A stretch of 36,762 nt of DNA from Mastigamoeba balamuthi (Eukaryota > Evosea > Mastigamoebida > Mastigamoebidae): positions 430,681-467,442 of the forward strand of contig CACRSC010000032.1 in the NCBI GenBank assembly GCA_902651635.1, in the 5' to 3' direction. The notes under the pieces are model-generated. The model saw nothing but the letters and a program-made list of their open reading frames with translations, did no database searches and was not told the DNA's origin. Made by a program: the position numbers and the translations under genes. Shown piece by piece: positions 29,667 through 36,762 of this stretch (its first letter is position 1; each line of letters starts with the position of its first letter).

Positions 29667-30351
29667 GTGCTCAGCCGTCGGAGGACAGGTTGACTGCGGT
29701 GACTGGCTCGGTTCAAAATTCGCTGATGATGTCACGCCTGTCTTGTACTGCTGGCCTTTTTGTTCGCTCCTGTGTTCTCTCCTGTTGGCTCGCGGTGTCT
29801 TTGTCAGCCGTTGCAGTTTGAGCGCCATGGCAATGGAGGTGGAGGCGAGCACAGCGCTCGAGGGGCAGCTGCGGAGGGGCGGGGGGCAGCTGAGCGCAGA
29901 GGCGGTGCGGGCGTCGGGGCAGTGGGCAGCGCTGCTGCGAGGGCTGCCGAGCGCGGGGGCAGGGGCCCTCGCCGAGCTGCTCCTCGACCTCCGCTGCTGC
30001 CCCTCCCCCTCGGCCCCCCCTCCCCTCCGCCTCACCGTGGTCGAGCTGTGCCAGTGGCCCTCGAGCGCAGAGGTCCGCGTGAGCAGCGGGCAGCGCACAG
30101 CGGCCCTCAGCGTCGACGACCTGAAGGCAGCACTGCGCGAGCCCCTCGTCGCTGCGCTCTTCGAGGCGCTGCTGCCCACCGCTGTGCCCGCGCTCATCGA
30201 GGGCCTCGTCTACGTGGACCCCCCGCCCAGGCAGCAGCAGCGGCAGGATGAGGAGGAGGGCAGCCCCTGCAACAGCGGCGACAGCAGCACGGGCGACAAC
30301 ACGGACGAGGAGACGCCCCCCAGCGGCCCTGTGGATGTCCCAGCCACCGCG
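29148..30351. repeat. Head-to-head inverted duplication of karyopherin exon 1 (C/D)
   Basis: Exon 1 of C (29,666-29,148) and exon 1 of D (29,827-30,351) are almost the same sequence on opposite strands, separated by a promoter of about 160 bp. Arms of about 500 bp are visible. The long open frames that cross the centre in both directions are artefacts of this symmetry. Confidence 0.75.
29667..29826. promoter_or_regulatory. Conserved bidirectional promoter, copy 3 (C/D)
   Basis: This is the only copy flanked by two complete genes. It contains 'ccgtcggaggacaggttgac', 'tgcggtgactggctcgg', 'ttcaaaattcgctgatgatg', 'tcacgcctgtcttg' and 'tttttgttcgctcctgtgtt'. The TGATGTCA-like core is one base from a CREB/ATF site, which may be chance. 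Confidence 0.6.
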
Positions 30352-32426
30352 GTACGTGCTCTGCTCCGCTAGCACTGCCACGGTACTCGCTTGGCTGCTC
30401 ACTGGCAGCGCTGGCAGGACTTGCCTGCAGCCCCCAACAGCAGCCGAGGAACAGGCACCGGCGACAGCAACCACAGCACCAGAACCAACGCCGACAGCCT
30501 CTCCCACGACTGCGGCGATGGCGGCGATGACGACCACGACCATGACCACGACCACGACGATGGCGATGACAGCTACGGCGACGACGAGAGCAGCAGCAGC
30601 AGCGATAGCAGCGACGAGGAGATGGGGGTGTCCAACAACACCTCCAGACCGTTGGCAGACAAATACGTCAGCACAGAGCGGGTCATCTTCGGCTCACTCC
30701 TCAGTTTCCTGTCGTCGGTCTACGGCCACGGCCGCATCGTCTCGCTGGCGCTGCCGCCCGTGCAGGCCAGGCTGCGCTCTGCTGACTGGCGTGGTACGCC
30801 CCTCCCTTGGTGGCCTCAGCGGCGCTCACCGCGCGGTGCCGCGCAGTGCTGGAGAGCGCTCTCAAGGCGGTATCGACGCTGATGACCAACGAGGACACCG
30901 CAGTGCTGGAGCCACACATGTCCGAACTCATGGGGATCGCCGTGAACTCGATGCGCCACACTGATCCCTTGGTGCGTGTCGCAGCGTGCCGCGTAGCATG
31001 CAATTGTGCACCAGTAGTTGTGGCAGGGACTCTCCCTGCACGAATAGCTGACGATGTGCTCGAGCCTGTGCTCACTGCGGTGCTCGAGCTCATGCATGAC
31101 CCGGTCTCCGACGTGCGGATAATGGCGTGCATAATTGCGGGCAACCTTGTGCTCAGAGTAAAGGAATACGCGGGGCTGACGCCGTTGCACGAGCTGGTTG
31201 TACAACACGAGGCACTGGGTCTCGCGTCCTTTGAGGACGACAGTGTATTTCAGATGCGGCTGCTCGAGGCCATCAGCAAACACGCCACCGCATGCACCAA
31301 TGAACCAGCCCATGCGGTGGACGCTGTCGCACATCGCCTCGTCCCCATACTGGCTGCCAGGCTTGACGGGATCAGCGGCATAATCTCCACTGGCGTTGCA
31401 GCCAAGAACTACGGCCTGTTTGCGTGCCTGACCACCGTTGTCAACAAGCTGGGGTCTGTCGTCGAGCCGTACGCCGAGGCCATTGCTTCCAACTGCCTCC
31501 GCCTCGCTCTTACACCTGTGCGGACCCACTCGCACCACATCTGATATTAATTGATCGCTCGGGTCCACCAGGCCAAGTACAAATACGCTCGAGTCACCAA
31601 GGAGCCCCTGTGTCTGCTGGCTGCCGTTATCAGGGCGTTTCCAGGCGCTGTTGTCCCTCTGCTAGATGGGTTTCCTCTCGTCCGCCTCCTCGTGGACGAC
31701 CTCGAATCGTATCCGGATGATGGCAAGACGCAGCTGATCATGGCCCTCGCGAGGCACGCTCTCAAATTTGTGGAGCCGCTACTGCCCCGCCTGATGGAGG
31801 TTCTGCTCGCCGTGCCGAATGAATACGAGCGCCTCGAGGCAGTGGGGCACATTGCACTGGTATGGGGCGAGCCTTTCAGGGCGTTTGTCCCGCGCGTGCT
31901 GGAGTTCCTCCTGGGCGCCTTCAACACGAAGGGCACTTACACCGAATACGTGGTGGACCCTGCTGCGGTCAGCCTGGGCCACGTCTGTCGGGCTGCCTGC
32001 GACACTGTTGCCCCCCTTCTTGACAACGCGGGCCTCACGGTATGGTCATTCCATCCCTAGTGAACGGACTAATTTCGGTGTTTTGCATAGCTGTGGTGCG
32101 AGTCGCTGTGCCTGAGGAGACACAAGTATGTGGAACGCCGCCTGAGGAATGGCTGCCAATCTATAGGTGATGAAGACGACCCTGCGAACGAGGCAGATGC
32201 ATGCAGAGGGCTGGCAGAGGTCGTCAAGAGGAACCCAAGAGGTGCAGTTGGGTCCCTGCGCGCACTGTGCGAGCTGTTCGTGACATTGCAAAACCCATCG
32301 TCTGCGGATCTGCGCGATGTGCTGCTTCTGCTGAAGAGTACGATAGGGTCCGAGTGGCACATGGCGTGTGCGCAATTTCCTCAGACCTTGCAGAGAGACC
32401 TGCAGAAGCTGGGATTGGCTGCTTGA
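29827..32426 (+). CDS. Gene D: transportin-like karyopherin-beta, 800 aa
   Basis: Exons are 29827-30351, 30418-30793, 30820-31517, 31572-32039 and 32091-32426. Introns are 66, 26, 54 and 51 nt, and the total is exactly 801 codons with the TGA. Order of parts: an Ala/Leu-rich helical N-terminus, a Pro/Gln/Ser linker, an Asp/His-rich acidic loop (about residues 210-245), Ser-rich 'ESSSSSDSSDEEMGV', HEAT helices, and the transportin-type end 'DLRDVLLLLKSTIGSEWHMA'. The first intron contains an in-frame TAG; the third and fourth contain in-frame TGA, so splicing is needed. It is convergent with E and divergent from C. Compared with animal transportin (~890 aa) it is about 90 residues shorter, and the acidic loop lies nearer the N-terminus. 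Confidence 0.78.
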
Positions 32427-33234
32427 TCGTCCCTACTGAGCAATCGAAACTGTCTTGCAGGTCTCTTTTCACCATTGGCTCACCAATTGTGTGTCTCCCT
32501 CCAAACACCAACCCACTCAGAACACTGAACATGGAAGACAAACATCACCTCAACTACTACTTGGAATGCCTTATATCCATCTGGTATCTTCTTGGTGTTA
32601 AGTTCTGTGCAAAATGATCAGTTAACAGATGATAAAACGGATGTGAAAAACTGTCGGAAATTTGACAATGGAAAAAATTTGAAATAAGCAAAAAGCAACG
32701 AAAACAGAATGAAGAAACAATTTGGAAAAATAAAAAGAAAAGCACAGAAATAGAATCAGGGAAAGCTGAATGAGCAGTTACAAGATGATGACATTCAACA
32801 AAGAAAGAAGCTCTTTAATTGCTAGTGATAGAATGCTCAATCACCAGCAATTGAAGAATGAAAACCAAATAAGTTGTAAGAAAAAAATGCAGAAACAACT
32901 AACGAACGAAAGAACAGGTTTGAACGACTGTGTGCAGAGAGAGCCAGATCTGGCAGTAACAATGAACAAAACTGAAACTCTATTTTGTCTTTCTCTTCTT
33001 GGATTCAGAGGAGGACAAACCATGCTCATATCCCTTGTTCTCTTCCTCTACACTCTCGTGAATCAAAGCAGCAAGAAGAAGAAGCATACCCTCTGCAAGG
33101 TGAGGAATGAGGGGTGTAGAAGCAGCAGCCTGATTTCCGAGTGAGCCAGTACCAGAGTAGTATGCTCTTCATTTCAATTCTAATGTCTGACTCAATCAAA
33201 ACAGACTGGGACATACCTGCCAGTAGTTGGGTCA
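32427..33234. other. AT-rich intergenic DNA
   Basis: Long A-rich runs (32,640-32,900) without stable coding frames. A 124-codon frame at 32,770-33,144 is Lys/Asn/Ser-rich and looks like translated A-rich DNA. I see no gene here. Confidence 0.4.
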
Positions 33235-33640
33235 ATGACTGTCCTGTGCCTCATGACAGGCCCTCATCACATGGGCCTGCGTGATGTGTTCTTCTGGGAC
33301 ATGTGCCACGTGGAATCTGGCAAATGGTCCATGCTGCTGCAGTCCAGCAGTGTGTACTGGGCCTATGTGAACTCTAGTCATTCTCCTCAACTTCATCATT
33401 CCAGTCAACACCAGCATGAAGAAGCAGTTGTGCTGCCTTGCCCTCGACCCAGTGTTTTCAGTGGCTGATGTGCAGAAGAAGAACATGGTGATCAGTATCC
33501 CCTGTGGTGCAGTAAGGCATCCTGTTGTGCTGACAGCATACATGCAGCAGCACTTCTACATTGACGATCTCCTGTGCAACAGTAAGGGTGCAAAGGAGAT
33601 TGTATGCATTTTCTCTGCTGTCTTTCACTCGTTTTTTCAA
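33235..33640 (+). pseudogene. Two coding-like exons of unknown identity
   Basis: 33,235-33,375 reads 'GPHHMGLRDVFFWDMCHVES' and continues to 'VYWAYVNSS'. After a possible short intron ending 'cattccag', a second frame reads 'KKQLCCLALDPVFSVADVQK' and 'MQQHFYIDDLLCNSKGAK' to about 33,603. Amino-acid composition is protein-like, but I recognise no family, and the ends are undefined. It could be part of the same mobile element as the minus-strand ORF that follows, or an old host gene fragment. Confidence 0.25.
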
Positions 33641-33882
33641 TTGGGTTTAATGAGTTACGGCTGCTGTACCTCAGGTATCTACTTGTACTCTACTCCCGTC
33701 CAATTTTCCCCCAGGTACACGGATTTTCCCCCTAGTCACAGCTCTGAGACCGAGTTTTTTTGTGAGGACCCCGGAAATTCAGGGTGAACTGCTCACAACA
33801 GCCCTGCCCTCTCCATTTTCACTCTGCACGATCACATTTTGGCTCCAACAGGATCACCACTAGAAGGAAGATGGGTCACAAC

Positions 33883-35466
33883 TCAGCTGGGGGAGTAGGT
33901 CCCATGGCCACAGTGTGTGCGTGGTGGGAGCTGAGATGGAAGTGATCTGTAGAGTGAGCTGAGAGATTGAGCTGCTGTGTCTTCATCAGATTCAGGATCG
34001 TCTTCAGGTGCAGCAAATGCTAATGCTGGTGCTGGAGTAGTTCTGACACACTACTGCTGTTGTTGAGGCTCAGCTGCTTCATCTCGTGTGCTGGCTTGAG
34101 TGTCTTGCTCACCTCTGCCTTGTTCACCTTGTTCATCTGAGCACGGTTGAGAAGCCTTTGCCATCATCTCAGCCAGTCTCTTGCACCAACGTTTGGTCAC
34201 TTGGGCCTTCTTCGCCTTGAGCTGCTCATCCTTGATCTGCTGAAGACTGAGCCAGTGGTTGTAGTACTCGCTGTTAATGTTCGTGAGGGCTGACTCGTTT
34301 ATGTGCTCATTGGTGAGAAAGATCATATTGTCGACGTCCTGTTGCATGTTGCCCTTGTCCAACATATACCCCTTGGCCGAGCGCTCAAAGACCTTCTCGA
34401 CAAAGACCTAACAACACTTGTACCATCGCTGGATGAGCCTCTTCATAGCCGTCTGCTCCTCACTTGGCTTCTCGAGAACAATACGTGAATAGACGACCTT
34501 GACATCACCTGCATAGTCTAAGTTGAGAAGTAGATCCCAGAACTGGGTGTGATGACTCCAAGACCTGTAGACCATTGCTTTCTTGTTGGCCATCATCTGG
34601 AGCCAGTTGGTATAGGTCACAGCAGCATTATCTGAATGATGAATGGTGATGTCCATCTCACCTCTGTCATGTAGATCAGACCAGAACAGTTCCTTATACA
34701 GGGGGACTGCCTGCACGATGACCTTGACCTTGGCAGTGTAAAGTCCGTGATGAGTGTTGTAGAACTTCTTGGCTGCCTTGAACCCGATGTTTGGCTTCAT
34801 GATGGGGATGAGCATGCAGTCAGCAAGAGCACCAATCACATGTTGAAGGCCTTTGACGCCAGCGATGGCTCCTGGACAGGCTGAAGTGCGGGACAGACTT
34901 TGGTGATAAACTTTGTCATGACACGTGTTACGAACTTGATGAACGAGAGGATGAATATGAGCAGCTGCAGCAGTCATTACCGTGCACTTGAGGCAGTGGT
35001 GGGTCGTGATGAGTGAGAATGGATTGCCTATGGGCAGTTGGAAGGAGGTGGTTGGAAGGACTTTTTTGAAAAAAGAGGGTTGGTGCAAACCCATGTAATA
35101 GAAGCAAAGAAGAACAACAACGCTGTCATGGACCATCAGCTGAGCAGCACGTCCATGATGTAAGATGAGAGCAGCAACGTCAATGACGAGGTTGTGAACA
35201 AACTGGGGCGCAACTGGGGTACAGCACCACTCCAGGTTGTCCTTGTAGTGGCACCACAAGACCGAGTCGTCCATGGACTGGGGCTGCTCGACAATGGGGA
35301 TGGATGCGAGCTCCTTGTCACACTGTGTCTGGTGCTCTGTGATGTGGGCAACAATCGATGTGGCACCCTCAGCACCCCCACATGCATGACTGTCGGCTGT
35401 AGCCATGGTGTAGTGATAATAATCACCAGCAAACAGCTTGATCACCACTGCAAAACAAAGGCACAC
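33883..35466 (-). CDS. Possible PIF/Harbinger-like transposase ORF with two in-frame TAG codons
   Basis: One minus-strand frame runs from about 35,466 (ATG at 35,406 preferred, after a 'ttttgcag' acceptor-like site) to TAG at 34,410-34,408. It then continues in the same frame to TAG at 34,053-34,051, directly after a Gln run (EPQQQQ), and on to TGA at 33,885-33,883. The region around 'ALADCMLIPIMKP', 'AKKFYNTHHGLYTAKVKVIV' and 'FWSDLHDRGEMD' follows the pattern of DDE_Tnp_4 (Harbinger) cores, 'G.IDG..IPI', 'rKg.ys...q' and 'pGs.hD'. Similarity is weak, and the third acidic residue is uncertain. The tail is Glu/Gln/Ser/Pro-rich. Either it is a mobile-element gene broken by nonsense mutations, or TAG is read through. 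Total length would be about 525 residues. Confidence 0.35.
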
Positions 35467-35572
35467 AAAGAAAACGAGATCACAACCGTGATGTCACGTT
35501 TTCTATAGATACCCGAGCCACAAGAGCCATGACTCATTCATTTTTTGAGTTTTCTGGTATAGTTGTTTAATA

Positions 35573-35648
35573 TGCCAGCAGCATATAGCTATGTGCTGCT
35601 GGCACATACATATGCCACCAGCATATAGCTAAAAGCTACTGGCACATA
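35573..35648. repeat. Two adjacent short hairpins (TGCCAGCAGCA family)
   Basis: 'tgccagcagca' (35,573-35,583) is perfectly complementary to 'tgctgctggca' (35,594-35,604) around a 10-nt loop. A second, slightly imperfect version ('atgccaccagcatatagct', then 'agctactggcacat') follows directly with the same spacing. The words resemble the TAGCAGC arrays elsewhere in the window. Their position just upstream of the minus-strand ORF suggests a subterminal or regulatory element. Confidence 0.6.
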
Positions 35649-35709
35649 GAAAAAGTCACCAGAATAACTAGTCTAACTAGCTTTTCAGCCCACTGCTGCT
35701 ACAGTACAG

Positions 35710-35839
35710 GCAAGCAATAACACCTGAGGCACACCAGCAGTACAAGGACGCAGTTATGCAGGCCTTCATCAATGCTATCTCCACCCTGACCAAGAACAGA
35801 GTCGTTCTGACCACGAGGGAGGCAGCAGGCAAGGACTGA
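35710..35839 (+). pseudogene. Coding-like fragment of unknown identity
   Basis: After a 'ctacagtacag' acceptor-like site, the frame reads 'AITPEAHQQYKDAVMQAFIN' then 'STLTKNRVVLTTREAAGKD' and stops at TGA 35,837-35,839. A second frame just after it also looks coding ('CLELIYFTTPSWDLMEKVQN'), suggesting a frameshift. No family is recognised. It is probably an exon remnant of a gene or element. Confidence 0.25.
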
Positions 35840-35974
35840 CTGCCTGGAGCTCATTTACTTCACCACGCCTTCCTGGGATCTTATGGAGAAAGTGCAGAAT
35901 GCAAGCATTTTGATAGAGGGTATGAATTGGATCATCAGCTGGGTCCCTACTCCAATGGTTCTTTTGTTGCATTT

Positions 35975-36340
35975 CATATTATCAACCCTTTCAAAACATC
36001 ATGAAGAAACATAGCTTTTGCATCTTACCACGGGCTTCTATCAATTCTTACCAATATGACAAGGTAGGAGTGGACACAAACCAAGAGTATTCATAAAATC
36101 CATAATAAATGCAGCATCAGGTTTATCTATGCAAAAACTGTTCAATACCCATGACAGAGAATGACCTAAAGGTTTCACACAGCAATGAGATCACATCACA
36201 TCACATCTTCAAAAATATCCAGCTGATTTGTTTTGCTGGTAGTGCAGTTGCTTGGTGATGGGCACCTGATTGGTTAGCCAATTGGAAAGAGGCTACCTCA
36301 GATTGCATTCACTTCTCCAAGAAAGAAAGAACATAGACGA
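35975..36340. repeat. 3' flank of gene E, inverted copy of the gene A flank
   Basis: It is read in reverse orientation at 21,211-21,510 after gene A, including 'cacagcaatgagaccaca'-like and 'tacccatgacagagaatg' blocks. The end near 35,975 ('caaccctttcaaaacatc') corresponds to about 21,510 and marks one limit of the duplicated unit. Confidence 0.7.
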
Positions 36341-36762
36341 TCAGGCAGCAATCCCCAGCTTCTGCAGGTCCTCTTTCAGACTCTGAGGGAAGTCTGCACA
36401 CGCCGTGTGCCACTCAGACCCCATCGTGCTCTTCACGAGCAGCAGCACATCACGCAGGTCCGCGGATGATGGGTTTTGCAGTGTCACGTGCAGCTCACAC
36501 AGCGCACGGAGGGCCCCTGCAGCACCTCCTGGGTTCCTCTTGACGACCTCTGCCAGCCCCCTGCATGCATCTGCCTCGTTAGCAGGGTCGTCTTCGTCGT
36601 CCAGAGAATCGCCATTCCTCTGGCAACACTCAACAATGGAGTTTCTCCTCAGGCACAGTGACTTGCACCACAGCTGTGTTGCACAGGAATCAGATCAGTT
36701 CAAATTGGGTTGACATACCGTCAGGCTCGCATTGTCTAGATGGGGAGCAACAGTGTCGCAGG
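36341..36762 (-). CDS. Gene E: transportin-like karyopherin-beta, 3' part only
   Basis: Only the end of the fourth exon (36,762-36,719), a 45-nt intron (36,718-36,674) and the last exon (36,673-36,341, TGA) fall in the window. The coding sequence and both flanks are closer to gene A than to B, C or D, including the intron. Unlike A it keeps the usual stop after 'LQKLGIAA', so A carries the derived one-base loss. It is convergent with D. The 5' part lies beyond the right edge and presumably ends at another copy of the bidirectional promoter. Confidence 0.75.

Noticed and set aside
28467-30197. 576-codon minus-strand frame and 356-codon plus-strand frame across the C/D centre
   Set aside because: They join the upstream shadow of one palindrome arm to exon 1 of the other and then continue in a Thr/Ala/Arg-rich wrong frame. 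The spliced models of C and D explain the coding sequence.
1-36762. rRNA and tRNA genes
   Set aside because: No conserved rRNA core segments or convincing cloverleafs with T-loop sequence GGTTCGAATCC-like motifs were seen by eye. A covariance search was not possible.

Overview
The window is nuclear DNA of a microbial eukaryote (a protist whose lineage I cannot fix). The main genes are interrupted by very short GT-AG introns (26 to about 106 nt), and splicing at the sites given here restores the reading frame each time. There are no bacterial operons or ribosome binding sites. GC-rich gene blocks (4.7-15.9 kb and 18.3-32.4 kb) alternate with AT-richer, repeat- and transposon-rich DNA. I saw no rRNA, tRNA or CRISPR array.

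Region by region. 1-4.7 kb: weak coding remnants, a 118-bp-period repeat array, a decayed six-exon gene of a dispersed element, and a large imperfect palindrome. 4.75-15.9 kb: one giant gene of at least eight exons, about 3,500 residues. It joins an N-terminal metallo-beta-lactamase-fold (MBL) hydrolase domain with intact metal motifs, a long beta-strand-rich middle, a caspase-like (C14) domain whose catalytic His and Cys are replaced, and near the C-terminus a thermolysin-like (gluzincin) peptidase domain whose HExxH motif is destroyed. 16.06-17.76 kb: a 1.7-kb element with about 46-bp terminal inverted repeats carrying a deleted copy of the gene at 1.5-2.9 kb. 17.9-18.26 kb: two exons of a truncated RapGAP domain.

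18.3-32.4 kb plus the right edge: a family of transportin-like (karyopherin-beta) HEAT-repeat genes. Four copies have complete spliced reading frames (A 18,749-21,210 +; B 26,558-24,008 -; C 29,666-27,000 -; D 29,827-32,426 +). A fifth (E) runs off the right edge, and two 5' stubs (G and F) are cut short. The copies lie head-to-head around a conserved promoter of about 160 bp (G/A, B/F, C/D) and tail-to-tail in pairs (A/B, D/E), as expected from repeated inverted duplication.

Between them are a decayed Tc1/mariner transposase (22.0-22.8 kb), a possible PIF/Harbinger-like transposase with in-frame TAG codons (35.5-33.9 kb), and short perfect hairpins. The giant gene and the karyopherin family show no obvious functional link. 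The giant pseudoenzyme fusion is the strongest candidate for an undescribed system, and the inverted karyopherin cluster is the second.
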